A DNA stretch of 64,000 nucleotides, taken from the NCBI GenBank assembly GCA_030549335.1, contig JAUKPH010000026.1, forward strand, positions 1,860,001 to 1,924,000. The letters run 5' to 3'. The notes beneath the pieces are model-generated. The model made no database searches. It saw only the letters and a program-made list of their open reading frames with translations, and was not told the DNA's origin. The translations under genes and the position numbers were made by a program. Below are positions 30,371-42,266 of this stretch, piece after piece. Each line of letters starts with the position of its first letter. Position 1 is the first letter of the stretch. The stretch comes from Pontederia crassipes (Eukaryota > Streptophyta > Magnoliopsida > Commelinales > Pontederiaceae).

Positions 30371-30735
30371 TTTCCTCTTGCTCCAGTGTTAGAATTTTTA
30401 AACATCAGTCACTTCCGTTCAAGATGGTAATTTCATTCCCCAGCCACAACATACAGACCGAGAGGTCGGATTGTGGCTGGGTTGCATCAAGGAGGTGGTT
30501 GACGGTCGATACCAAGTAAGGCGAAGTGGTAAATTTGGGTTAAAATTTAATTTTGTATTTCTCTATTTCTTGTTTGAGTATTTTCAGATTTTTAGACATC
30601 AATCTTCCACGCCTCAAAGGATAATTTTATTCCTCAATCATAGCATATGAGTTGAGAGGTTGAGCTATGACTAAGTTGTGTCAAAATGTAGATTGACTAT
30701 CAACACCAAGTAAGGGAGATAGCTGAACTTGGAGC
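30371..30735. repeat. Two copies of a hairpin-bearing dispersed repeat
   Basis: Copies starting TTTTTAAACATCAGTCACTTCC (about 30390) and TTTTTAGACATCAATCTTCC (about 30587) align over about 140 bp, each ending CACCAAGTAAGG or TACCAAGTAAGG. The stem at 30439-30481 has 11 perfect pairs (CCCAGCCACAA/TTGTGGCTGGG). The second copy keeps most of it with paired changes. Diverged copies lie at 33105-33185, 33255-33370 and 33420-33520. Confidence 0.6.
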
Positions 30736-31329
30736 ATTACGGGATTTTGTTCTTACTTTGTTTTCATTCGGTCGTGGACATTTCTGCCCGATAGGGACAA
30801 TTTATGCGATTGAGAACCATTATGGGCGAGGTTGGCAGTGTTCTATTTTATGATAGAAGACATGGCCAAGTCCGATTGTGAGGCCACATCGAGACGTGAC
30901 CTCGATACTTGACATCTAGAATGCCCCATACTCATGAGAACGTAATGCATATATTTTAAGTGATGTTTTAAATCTTGTGAATTCAAAAGTCATTAGGCAT
31001 GATAGTGAAATGGATCTAGAAGGTAATTGTTGTGAGAGAAGAATCACTAATGAGTGAAATCATCTGTTGTTACACTTTATTTTCACCATGTTAAAAAATA
31101 ATTTTCTGAAACAATCTCTAAGACTTAGTGTTCATTTCTTGATTTTTAATCCAAATCATTTTTTTCTGCATTTTACTTCCTTAAGTGTTCTCTTAACCAC
31201 ATTGAAAACCCCTAAAAATTGGTGTAGTTTCATTTATTGTGATATCTAGCATAGTGACACTTTATTTTATTAAGTCATTTTAGAACTTTCTTAAATTTAG
31301 CTTTTCATTCAAAATGGTTTCAATTAAGT

Positions 31330-32340
31330 GTGATTTTTTACTTTGTCCCTGTGGATCGAACCATAAGTACTACAGTGGTTGTTGTGCACTTGCAGCTTCA
31401 ATTTGTTGTTGAGGAATTATAAATTTTAAAATTGATTTAGAACTTTCTATCGAGTGAGGTCACTTCCTCAAGTAGGTTCACTTCATTATGTGGTATCACT
31501 TGTTTCCCACTCTGATTTCCTATATTTTGTAATATTCTGCACTTTATACCCTCTTACCACATTTCTTTAGGATGAATTTTCAAGGTATTATAGTTGGCAT
31601 CAAAGCAAAAGTTAGAATCTAGGTATAACTTAAAATGTATAATAAGTATAAGTTCATGTGTAACTATCATGAGGAGCCATCACACATCAAGAATATGTAA
31701 TTGTCTAAGATATGTCCTATGTATTCATAATCGGCCAACTAATGGATTGGTAATTATTGTTATGTTAAGAATAAAACAAGGTGACTCATCTAGAGGCCAT
31801 GTTTTGGGTGGACATATGGAGCTAATTAAGAGCATTGCCCATATAGCTCGTTCCATGGAAAGAAATATGAACTTGAGCCATTCTACCTTCTTGAGCTTAA
31901 GAATTAAGTAGCTCATGAAGTTCATCCCCCAACCTTCGATGGAGAAAAGGATTCAAACAAGGTGGAGGCCTGCTTGGAGTACTATGGATTGCTTTGACAG
32001 ATATAGCATCAATCTTGCAACTCATCAGCTGCTTGACCAAGTTCGCTGGTGGAAGTCTGTGATTATGAAAACACCTATAGGGATTATGAAATCACCTATA
32101 GGTATTTTGAGGAAGCCCTCATGGTTCACTACCTCCCATCGTGTGTTTAAGAGAATAAACAAGCAGAGTTCATGAATTTACAATAGAAGAGCATGACTAT
32201 GGAGGAGTACCTCAACAAATTCATGGAACTAGAGGGATACAACCTTCTGAAAGAGGATAAGAGGGTGAGAGTTAACCACTTCTTCCAAGGGCTGAATCCA
32301 CGTCTGAGGATGAATGTTATCAGTGGGGAACTAGTGTTGC
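31330..32340 (+). pseudogene. Ty3/gypsy LTR end and gag remnant
   Basis: 31345-31400 carries CCCTGTGGATCGAACC and TTGTGCACTTGCAGC, the usual end passage of Athila/Tat-type LTRs. GGCATCAAAGC at 31597 may be a decayed primer-binding site. From 31915 frames give HPPTFDGEKDPNKVEAWLEYY, then ALMVHYLPS, AEFMNLQ, SMTMEEYLNKFMELEGYN and NHFFQGLNPRLRMNVISG, the gypsy capsid domain in order, broken by stops and shifts. It ends at about 32340. No pol follows. Confidence 0.7.
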
Positions 32341-33930
32341 GGAGAAATTACATCTACTCTTTAACTACATTCAGCATGCATTTCAGTTTTGTTTCTCTAT
32401 GTTTCTATGCATGAATACAAGTTTTCTAGTTTTACAAATTTTTCCAAACCAATTTTTATAAAAAAACATTAATGTTTTTGAGACAGTATGCTATTATTTT
32501 TTGGAGATCATGAGAGGTGAAAAGATGTTTGGAGAAGAAGGACCGTGGCAAAATTCTAGGAGAAGACAACAAGTGGAAGCACATGGATAGGTGACCACTT
32601 CCTTTGGAGGGAATTTCCACTAGAAGACAAACCTATTACACTGACAGAACTGCAAATTCCTTCTCATATTAGGAAGCTTCCTATAGCTAGAAAGGGTGGC
32701 GGAAGAAGACAAAATAGTTAGTAGAGAGTAGGCACAAAAACCTAAGACCATAAAAGAAGAAAGGAGATTTCCAAAATGTTGGATTCATTCCATTTTGGAG
32801 GATAAGAAGCCGAGGAAGAAGAAGGGCTTGCAACACTGACTTCTTTTTCTTTTCTATTTTGGTAGTCATGGATATTAATGATGTGCCATTGTCTTGTATG
32901 ATGAACAACTAATTAGCTAGCTAGAGCTGGGATTTCTGGATGGAAGTTGTGTTTTAATATTAATTTTTTTGTTCTTTATGTCCAGTAGGCGTCATTTATC
33001 TTGTTTTCACTATAATAACTATTTTACTATTTTTTCTTTGTTGTTTTTTTGTGTGCGTTTATTTTTTGGTGAAGTGGAATTCTCCTTTTTCTTGATTGTC
33101 TGCTTTTTTGTTCGAGAGGTATTCATATTCCTCAGCATTCATCCAAATCGAGAGGTCGAACCAATGCTATGTTATGTCAAGATGAAGCAATGATATTAGG
33201 TGATTTTGTTTCATGTTTACTATTGTTCAAATGTCAATTTTAGATGTTTGAGCATTCTGAGTTTTTAAACATCTATCATCCCTGTCTGGGAGGGTAATCT
33301 CATTCCTCATCCACAACATTCGGGCCAAGATGTTGGGTTCTGACTGATTTTTGTGAAAGGGATGGTTGATGATCTAAGACTAAGAGGTGAACTTGGGGTA
33401 TAATCAGATTTCGTATTTTCTACCTTCACATCAATGTTCTCTCTCGAGAGGGTAATCTCATTCCTTTGTTGTAGCATATAGAATGAGAGGTCGGGTTCAA
33501 CTTTTGAAATGAGAAGCAAGCATGTCTTGCTTCACTTGTTTTGGGTTCATCATGTCAGTATTTGGTATCAGCAATGGTTAAAAGAATGTAATCTTGATCA
33601 ACTCTTTCGGATGTTGAATCAAATCTGCAATCAATTAGAGGATAATCAATTTAGCAATTAGTAAAATTTAGTAAGGATTAATAAATTTACTAAAATTTGG
33701 CAAAATCAGATATGGACAACTGATATAAACAAGAAATTACAGTTATGACTATGATGGTCATAACATGAGCTAAGTAAGGATAATTATGATAATCAGTTAT
33801 CAATATTTCACTGAAAAATCAAAGTTGTGAGTAAAGAGTACACCCTGAGCTGAATTTAGTTTAGTGATAGATCAAGTTCCTCTCTGATTTATTCCGAAAA
33901 AAAAACAAAAGGATATTAGTCATTCATAAG
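32341..33930. other. Non-coding stretch with dispersed hairpin repeats
   Basis: 32341-33100: no recognised feature. 33105-33520: three decayed copies of the repeat seen at 30371-30735 (markers TCGAGAGGTCGAACC, GGGAGGGTAATCTCATTCCTC, GAGAGGGTAATCTCATTCC). 33521-33930: nothing recognised. Confidence 0.45.
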
Positions 33931-34379
33931 CTTGGGTTTCCTCCCAAGAAGCGCCCTGTTTTAATGTGCTAGACATTGTTACAACTCAATTTTAGCTATG
34001 AAATTCATGTGGATATGATAGCATGAGCACTTCCTTAGCTGAATCCTCTACTGTGGGGTTGTACAATTTAGATTTTGACCATTCACTTTGAAAATATCTG
34101 AATTTTCACTCTTAAGATTCACAACTCCAAAGGGATAAACTTTGTGAACTTTAAATGGTCCTGAACATCTGGTTTTTAGTTTTCTAGGAAACAATTTCAG
34201 TCTTAAATTGTACAATAGAACCGAGTCTCCTTCCTTGATTCATTTTTCAATATTCTATTATCATGCCACCTCTTTGTATCTCTTTGTAAAATTCAGAATT
34301 GTGATAAGCATTAAGCTGATTTCATCTAATTCATCCAGTTGAAGTAGTTTCTTCTGACCACAAGATTTAATATCATAGT

Positions 34380-35084
34380 TTAGAACTTTAACAACCAATA
34401 TGCCCTATGTTCAAGCTCAATTGACAAATGGCATGTTTTTCCATAAATCAACTTATAGGAAGAGACATCAATTGAAGACTTATAAGTTGTTCTATGAGCC
34501 CAAAGTGCATCATTATTCAGTTTACTACTCCAATCCTTTCTAAACAATGAGGAAGCCTTTTCCAAAATGGTTTTAATTTTTCTATTTGAAATTTCAGCTT
34601 GGCCATTGGTTTGTGGACGATAAGGTGTTGAGACCCTACGTTTAACTCCATACTTTCTCAAAAGGTTTTCAAACCTCGTTTCAATAAAGTGGCTTCTTTC
34701 ATTGCTGATGATCACTCTTGGAATTCTAAATCTTGGTAAAATAATATCTTTGAACAATTTGGTTAAATAAGCAGTGACTGTCGGGATTGCTTCAATCCAC
34801 TTGGACATATAATCAACAACTAATAAAATGAACTTGTATCCAAATGAGCCTAGAAAGCGTCCCATATAATCAATTCCTCATATATCAAAGATTTCAATTT
34901 CCAAAATTCCATTTTGGGGCATTTCATTTCTTTTGGAAACTGTCCCTGCCCTTTGACATATATCACATCTCTTCATATAAAGATGAGCACCTTTAAATAG
35001 AGAAGGACAATAAAATCCTGATTGAAGTACCATGACAACTATCTTTTGAGTAGATCCATGTTGTTCATAAGTGAAGAGTGGCAT
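34380..35084 (-). pseudogene. Gypsy integrase remnant (zinc finger and core)
   Basis: 34878-35084 includes YMKRCDICQRAGTVSKRNEMPQ, the CxxC half of the HHCC finger. After a stop, 34380-34865 reads GYKFILLVVDYMSKWIEAIP, with the first core Asp, then ISNERSHF where the family has SDxGSHF (second Asp replaced by Asn), then YHPQTNGQAE as YRPQTNGQAEISNRKIK with the core Glu nearby. Integration activity is therefore lost. Confidence 0.82.
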
Positions 35085-35187
35085 TGATTTAGAATGTCCT
35101 GGAATTTATATTCTGACACACATCTTCTAAACATTCCATAGGGGACTTCTTGAATAGAAATTGATCATCCAATAGTAATCCTTGATG

Positions 35188-36003
35188 TCATGAAAAAACT
35201 TTTTCTTTTTGTTGGTGAGTGATTCCACAAGCTAAATAGTTGACAATATCAACATACCATGGGGCTTTATTAGCTGAGATGGTCATTAGAAAATCATTTG
35301 GAAAAGAGTCATTAATAGGAATTGTTTGAGATTCATAATCTCTTTCCAAACTAAACAAATGATCAGTTACTAAGTTTTCAATGCTTCTTTTGTTTCTGAT
35401 TTCCGCATCAAATTCTTGATGTAATAGAATCCATATGATCGGACTTGGCTTTGATTCCTTATTGTTAATGAGATGCCTCACAACTTGATGACCAATGTAT
35501 ACAATAACTTTAGCTCCAACTAAATATAATATGAATTTATCAAAAGAAAATACCACAGCCAACAATTTGTTTTTAGTAGTAGCATAATTGACTTGAGCTT
35601 CATCAAGAGTCTTGCTAGCATAGCAAATAACATGATGCCTTTTTTCTTTGGTTTGGTCTACAACTACCTTTACTCCTTGATCAGAAGCAAATGGAAAAGA
35701 CCAATCTGATGGTTGCACAGTTGGGGCTGATGTTAGAGCTTGTTTGAGTTGATTAAAAGTTTTCAAACATTCTTCATCCAAATTGAATTCAGAATCTTTT
35801 GCTAGCAATTTTGTAAGGAGTCTATCTATCATTGAGAAGCTCTTAATAAATCTTCTATAGAAACCTGAATGGCGTAAGAAACTTCTTATTGTCTTGACAT
35901 TTTTAGGTGGTAGCAGCTTCTCAATAGTTTCAATCTTGGCCTTATCCATTTCAATTCTCTTGCTAGAGACAATGAGTCCAAGAACAAATCCTTCTTGAAC
36001 CAT
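35188..36003 (-). pseudogene. Gypsy RT connection and RNase H remnant
   Basis: The 271-codon open stretch holds LPPPKNVKTIRSFLRHSGFYRRF (usual RSFLGHAGFYRRFI), FNLDEECLKTFNQLKQALTSAP, ICYASKTLDEAQVNYATTKNKLLAVVF and KVIVYIGHQVVRHLI. Two RNase H catalytic positions are lost: the CDASD passage reads FASDQG and the TDH passage reads IGH. The segment KAPWYVDIVNYLACG at the end is typical of the Athila lineage. It is open but catalytically dead, so the length of the frame is not a sign of function. Confidence 0.8.
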
Positions 36004-36115
36004 AAAGTGACGTTTCTCTCAATTAAGAATCAGATTGGTCTCGTTACATCTTTTCAATACCCTTGTCAAATTTTCCAAATAGCTTTCAAAAGAATCTCCA
36101 TATGATGATTGGAGC

Positions 36116-36994
36116 TAAGTGCTACATCGTTGTTCACAATGGAAGCCACCTCTAGAATTCAATTCATCATTTTGTTCTAAAAAAATGGATGAAATAGACT
36201 AAAGCTAAGTGACATGAGGAGTTAAGTGTTATATGGTGAGAGCCACCTCTAGAATCTATCACTATATGATTTGTTCCCTAAAAGGGATGAGGTAAAATGG
36301 AGCTAAGTGCTACATCACGATGGGATCCATCTTTAGAATCCACCTACCAATTACACAAACTGGTTAGTTGGTGATCTGTGCATTAATATGAGAGTGTTAC
36401 GTTGGCATACTTATGATATGATTTTAAAGAAATTGATTGCAATTGGAGTGTGATGTTTTTGCTTAGAAAGTTGTATGCATAATCTTCAAATATATAAAAA
36501 TATTGATTGTGATGTTACCATTATTGCATGTGTTTTTATGTCTCTACGAACTGATTTGATGGTATCACATAGGCTATGAGTTATCAATTTATTAAGTTAT
36601 TTTAGTTCACTATATTGTTTCTAACATCTTTTAGATCAGTGTAGCTGCTTAGGGATCATGTGAGGTGATAATCTCAGAAGTGTTCAAATACACCCCGGTG
36701 GTAAGATATTGAAAAAAATTGAGTCTCTCATATTCTTTTGTTAGAATATCGAGAGAATTAGTTATGTCTATTTTATATACAAAATCTTGTACCTTATAAA
36801 GAAGGATGAATATTATGGAATGTCAAACTCAAGAAGTATTAGTCTGGAAGGATCATCATAAATTGTGTAGTTTGTTTTATGATATTCTAATTTTTATGTA
36901 TGTTATAAAAAAATTATCACATTTTCACAATCTTTCTCAACTTTATTTGATCATTCGTAATAATTCGTGAACTCTTATTTAAATCGAGGTCATG
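36116..36994. other. Three-unit tandem repeat and AT-rich DNA
   Basis: Units starting AGCTAAGTG at 36114, 36203 and 36300 share GCCACCTCTAGAAT (or CCATCTTTAGAAT) and an AAAxGGATGA motif. Period is about 90-97 bp. 36350-36994 shows nothing recognised. Confidence 0.55.
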
Positions 36995-37335
36995 ACAATA
37001 TTATGCTGAGTATAGAGGTGAGTTGTTGCACTACTCTAATACTGGGGAGACGCACTTTGGAAAAACGTGTGGGACAAGGCCCAAAATGAAAAATATCGCA
37101 CGTTGGTCAACAATGTTAACATGTGATATCAAAGCCACTCTACATGAGCCTCTGTGCATGGTTGGGTATGATCACTCAATGAGAACGTTGAGGCCTTGAA
37201 TTAGTCCCACATGCATAAGTCACGGGAGAGATGTTGGCTATATATGTGAACACATCCGTCACCAAGCGTGACGCGTTAAAATTGTAAGCCCAGGGGAGGG
37301 GACAGAGCAGACAATATCATGCCGAGTGATGTGGA
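36995..37335 (+). mobile_element. TRIM fragment (two partial LTRs and an internal domain)
   Basis: LTR end passage AATATCGCACGTTGGTCAAC...GTTAACA, then primer-binding-like GTGATATCAAAGCCACTC at 37112-37132, hairpin CTCAATG/CGTTGAG at about 37176-37193 and a second LTR start TTAGTCCCACATGCATAAGTCACGG at 37202. It is the same family as 29371-30219. Confidence 0.7.
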
Positions 37336-39140
37336 GAGTTAAGGTATATATTTACACTACTATTTCACATGCATTTAGCACTCATAACATGACTATTCCC
37401 TTCTGCAAATACATGCATAGTGCCAATTCGATATGTTTCAAACCTTCTCACATCAAACTTACTTACATATCATTCTTATTCGTTTTCTCTATCGAGCAAG
37501 CTCATTAAGGTAAGTGTCCTTGCAGGAAGTCTATAAAGCTTCAGCGGATGCGGTAGAGCGGTCGGGCACCACGCACTAGTCTTTGCATTCATGGGAGATT
37601 ATCTGTTACAAGGCTACGGCAAAGGCTATCAAACAAAGAGCAAACACCTCCTTGCACTTGGAGACCGCCAACTCCCTCACACACTGAAGCAAAGGAAGCT
37701 TTCTAGTCAGGGACCACTACAACAAGAGGAGACAAAAGTTGCGGCGACAACAGGAGCTGCAAGAGTGCCAGAAGTAGAACAAGACAAAGAAGAGAGTGGA
37801 GATGAGTCTAGAGAAACCACCACGAATAGAGGAGAATTGAGAGTTGAGAAGAAACAATGTCTGGTATTATTCGATGGGATAGTTGTTGATACCAAATGAA
37901 CTATAAGTAACCAGCCCTACTGAGGCCGGGAGGTGCCTTTTGTTTTCGGACTAATGGTCTTTCGTTCGCACTTTTCTTTTGATGCGTTCATCATCTGAAC
38001 TGAATGTCAAGTTTCACTTTCATCTAAATGATTTCTATTTTTTATCTTCGATTTACTATTTATCTTTACCTCATGGATTTATGTATGGATTGAGCCTTTT
38101 CGGATCGTCCTCATCTTGCATCCCTGATCGTAGGGATACGTGAGGCTCTGTGCGATCGTACGTAGAGAAATCAATCTTTGATGAGATGATCCCCTGCATG
38201 GTTTCTTCATCTTCCTTGCAGTTGAAAGTTTGGGGGAAGTTCTTGAATCACTATCGCTTTGCACCGCCGATCGTAGAGAAATTGAGCATTGACAATAGTG
38301 ATTCATAGTTCAGTTTGTATCATGAATAGTAATGCTTGTTTTCTGTTATTTGATTTAGACGTTGAGTGTCTTCCAACCTGAGACCCGTGAGGGTTATGCA
38401 TATTCTGATGTTCCATGTATTGAGCTGGTAACTCAGATCATGACAGGTTCGAAGCGCGCGTATGTGATTTTTCCTTATCATTGTTATTTTCGATTCTTCT
38501 CTGATCTTAAGAGTTTTTGCATGAGAGGGAACATTTCTAATCCTCTCTTGTTGTCGATGACCCTAGTAGGACAGGTGACAAGTGAGTTATATCCGAAGAA
38601 CTCTCAGTGATCCTGAATGGTATTTCTGAATCGAACCTTCTCCTTCCTCCAAATCGTCTAAACAGTCTCGGCGTCATCTTAGTTTCCAACATTCTACCCG
38701 GGAGGGCTGTCCATATTCCGCTAAGGTGAGTGCAAACCGATCGTAGCCGTCTCGCCTTTAGCGTATTTCTCTTGAATGCTTGGATACTCAGTTGTCGCGA
38801 GACCTTGGCTCATTCCAAGAAAAGAAAGCTCGAATTATAAACTGGAGTATTGTACGCAAGAGCGACGATTTCACCAACTTTATACACCCCTTTCACGTGT
38901 ACAACATGGACTACTACTCGCGAGCACGTGAAGGGGCATTCAGTCATCTTTACTCATATTACATTGAACTAAAGAACCTTAAGTCTTATAACAATAGCAC
39001 CTCCCATAAGTCCTCAGCACTCATTTCTAATTGAATGTCTTTGCACTTTTCAGATCTAATCATCGCCTTCGCGTTACTCTTTTATCTCGAAAACAATAAA
39101 AGCATTTAGTTTCCTTCATTTTGCTCAAGTGATGATATGC
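37336..39140. other. Non-coding stretch containing one unrecognised 102-codon frame
   Basis: No family recognised. GATCGTAG-type motifs recur at about 38126, 38155, 38270 and 38740. The frame at 37591-37899 is described separately. Confidence 0.4.
37591..37899 (+). CDS. Unrecognised 102-residue open frame, doubtful gene
   Basis: Starts MGDYLLQGYGKGYQTK and has an Ala/Thr-rich middle and a charged Glu/Lys/Arg second half (QDKEESGDESRETT). No membrane segment, signal peptide or domain is recognised. An intron-like gtaagtgtccttgcag lies just upstream at 37510-37525, but nothing supports a spliced gene. It lies between a TRIM fragment and a copia LTR, so it may be non-coding transposon sequence. 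I do not assign a function. Confidence 0.15.
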   Translation: MGDYLLQGYGKGYQTKSKHLLALGDRQLPHTLKQRKLSSQGPLQQEETKVAATTGAARVPEVEQDKEESGDESRETTTNRGELRVEKKQCLVLFDGIVVDTK

Positions 39141-40149
39141 AGGTGTAGAATTGATATGATCTCAGTTGCAGAAAAAATCGCCAATTAAAATGATAAAAAT
39201 GCAATTTCAGCATACGATCGATCGACTGATCGGTCGACCGACTGTGAAGACCGATCGATCGATGTCAAGCAGCATAAATGTCGAGATTGTACCGGTCGAT
39301 GATCCGGTCTCTACACCAGTCGACCGTACGACACAGGGACGAATTCAAGAAATGTCGAGACTATACCGGTTGATGTTTCGGTCGTTGCACCGGTTGGCCG
39401 AACAGTAACGGACGAATTCCAAAAAAAGTTGAGACTATACCGATCGACATTTCGGCCGAAGGACCGGTCGATCAGACAACTTAAAAAGGTAACAAATATG
39501 TTGCAATGGTCGTATTGACCGGTCGACCGGCCCATTAATGCGGTCGACCGGTCACAGTGCTAGATGAACAGTAACGGCTATTTTTCGAGGAGAAAATCAT
39601 GAAAAACCATCTGGACGAGATTCTCACCTGTACAAGACTATAAAAGGAGTGCTAGAGCCTGAAGAAAACTTATCCAAGCAAGCAAAACTATTCAAAAGAG
39701 TATTTCAAGTTCTTAAGCCCAAATTTGCAAGTTCTTCCCTTATCTCTTCTAAACTTTGAGTGTGAAAAATTTTGTAAAAGAAGAGAGTTAGAGAGAATTT
39801 TTATTCTCTGATCTGGTGAAGATTGAAAGCTCATTGTAAAAGAGGAGTGCCTTACCTCTTGAGTAGAGAAGAAGGCGTGTGGTGTAAAAACGGGTTGTTC
39901 TCTCCCTACAAGAAAAGAGAAAGATAGTGGATCTCCGGCGGTCTCAAGGTCGAGAAGTCGGAGCGGGAATGTAGGCCAAAGAGTTGGGGCCGAACCTCAT
40001 CAACATATCGTGTCTCACTGTATTTGCTCTCTTGCTCCCTTGTTTATTATTTGCTTGTGATCATTTTTAGTGATTTTCCGAAAGTGATTTTATAAAAAAG
40101 ATTTTAAAACACCAATTCACTCCCCCCTCTTGGTGCTTTCGATCCTACA
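39141..40149 (+). repeat. Copia-type LTR with 74-bp tandem repeats (solo or truncated)
   Basis: The end GGTGCTTTCGATCCTACA at 40149 and the passage GGTCTCAAGGTCGAGAAGTCGGAGCGG match the LTRs at 20821 and 28081. TATA box CTATAAAAGGAGTG is near 39639. At 39270-39560 units of about 74 bp start GTCGAGATTGTACC / GTCGAGACTATACC and carry CCGGTCGACCGG palindromes. The left boundary is approximate; no target-site duplication was found. Confidence 0.65.
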
Positions 40150-40300
40150 GACGATTCCACTTCAAATTTACAAGGTAACCTTATAAACCACTATGAAGTC
40201 TAATTAAACTATTCAAATTTCAAACCTTAACTCAAATTATCCTAATTGTTTTCTAATTTACAAGATAACCTTATATCTGACTTAGGACAGAATGAGTGAT

Positions 40301-41428
40301 TGACGTGAACTTTATGTGGATGTGAAATTTTACCTTTGAATTCACGCAACTAAAAGTAATTCTAGTCGTGTTTAAATTTTACTCTAGAGTTCACGCAACT
40401 GCAAGTGCACAAGTCGAGTAGAAATCCAGAGTGTGGTAACCCCGTTGATTTAGTCCGATTACTAATCTAATTATATCCCAGAAATTGTCTCAAAATGATT
40501 AAGAGTAAATCGGATAATAAAGAAACGAAACTTAGATAAAGAATAACAAAAGAGAATGAGAAAAGATCAAAATGTGATAGAAGAGATTCCCCTGTAATGA
40601 ACCCGTTGACGCTATTGCATTTTAGTTTTTGAATTACTAGTTAAATGAGCTTACTAAGGCGCGAATGAATTGCTTTGTCTTCCGACTCGCCGACCTCTCT
40701 TTGAACCGAAAGGAGAGTAGCCATTAATCACTAGATTAGAATTACTGATTAATCAGATTCTCATCCTTAATCAGAAAAAGAGCATGATCTCTCGATCTTC
40801 GACAACTCATTATTTTATCCTAATCAGAGCAATCAAAATACAATTGACACCTCTCTCAACTGTCGAGTGCTCTCACCTTGCAATAGTTATTATGGTAGAT
40901 CTCTCGATCTATATATGAATATTAAATCAATAATCACTAGAAACACAATAAGTAATATAACCAATTTCTCCTCTCGGATGAGACTAGTTAAAGAAGAAAC
41001 AATCGATCTCTCGATCTAATTGAAACTAAATATAAATAATAAGACTGTAATGTATCAAGTAAATAGCAATGAGGAGTCAGATGCATGGCATCATAGAGTC
41101 AAAAGAGTAGCATCAACAACATATCATCACAAGGGAAACCAAGAAACCATTTTAGTTCATCCTTAATCTTGACGGCATCAATCTTTCCTTTTCTTCAGCT
41201 TTCTTTTCTCTCTTCTCCCCTCTGCTCCTCTTCTCATCCATTCCGGGTTCTCCTCTCCCTTTTTGTTTCCTTCCTGTTCAGAATTCAAATTTTAAAAAGT
41301 AGTTAGTCCTCCTTTTACTAATTCAAATTTTCTCCTAATAATAATTAAAAACTATTTAAATATGATCAGATTTTATGTAATTTCGTGGGTTTAACTATAA
41401 TAATTATGAGTATAATAAGAGGTGATCA
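40301..41428 (-). repeat. 3' LTR of the Athila-type element
   Basis: 1128 bp, plus-strand ends TGACGTGAAC and GGTGATCA. It aligns along its full length with 52572-53676, with small indels such as a 12-bp segment at 40788. Confidence 0.93.
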
Positions 41429-42266
41429 AATTCCCCCAAGCTTAGGTTTTTGCTTGTCTTCAAGCAATGTTTAAGATAAGAGGGCTAAATCTCCACCTTG
41501 CTTTTCAGCCATTCTTTTAATATTCAAACTTTGCATTCTTTGCTCAAGTGCCTTCTCTTTTCCTTCATTCCCTAACTTTAATGAAGATATTAAAAGCGAA
41601 ACATTTTTAACTTCCTCCTACTCAGCTCAAAACCATAGAAATCAAGTGAGATGAACAGAAAATAAGAATGTTAATGCTGAATATGCTTGTGCAGTATGAA
41701 CTTCCTTTTGATTCATATTTCTTTTCATTGATCCAGTACTAATATGATTATCCATAGTACTCAGAGTGGTCTATGTAGTAAGTTTTTTATCTGCCCATCC
41801 CAGGGCAGTTGCTCTTAGGGTACCAGGCACGAACCGCAACTGATCTACTCACCCAGATTCACCCTGAAATAGGAATGCACCCTTTTTGTACCTTCTAGGG
41901 CTGCATTGACCCTCTTTTCTTTTGCTTTTAACTTATGTTTTGATCATTTCACCATTTCATTTTCATTGGGTTCAATACTGCACTGAAGAGATTAGTATTA
42001 ACATTCTTATTTTCAGTCTTTTAATTGAGAGGTGAGCATAAGTAGGATTGGTCGTCAAGCTTTTAATGTCTTCAAAATAGCCACTTTCTGCTAGCCATAA
42101 CCCTTCACTTAAAGCATTGAATTGGGTCGTGATGAATGTTAAAATTTTGACAAGATTAGCAGGATGTTCTTGAACAAGGTTTCAGGAGGTTGCAAAAGAG
42201 GCTATGGCTATGGGGCAAATTCAACATCTCTTACTGTACTGCTTGGAGATAATATGTTGCAATGTG
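41429..42266 (-). other. Polypurine tract and 3' non-coding region of the Athila-type element
   Basis: 41429-41445 on the minus strand reads CTAAGCTTGGGGGAATT directly before the 3' LTR, the plus-strand primer. The rest, up to the end of the ORF at 42267, is non-coding. Confidence 0.75.

Larger units (their letters stand above)
33930..36115 (-). mobile_element. Ty3/gypsy pol remnant (RT end, RNase H, integrase)
   Basis: The minus strand from 36115 downward gives the end of RT, RNase H (35188-36003), the zinc-binding part (34878-35084) and the integrase core (34380-34865). Further left follow passages such as DYDIKSCGQKKLLQLDELDE-like text near 34320-34380, typical of Athila-lineage gypsy. 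It is 5' truncated at 36115 where a tandem repeat begins; no LTRs recognised. Confidence 0.8.

Noticed and set aside
38079-38306. Minus-strand 75-codon basic frame
   Set aside because: No domain, no conserved motif and no splice support; probably chance.
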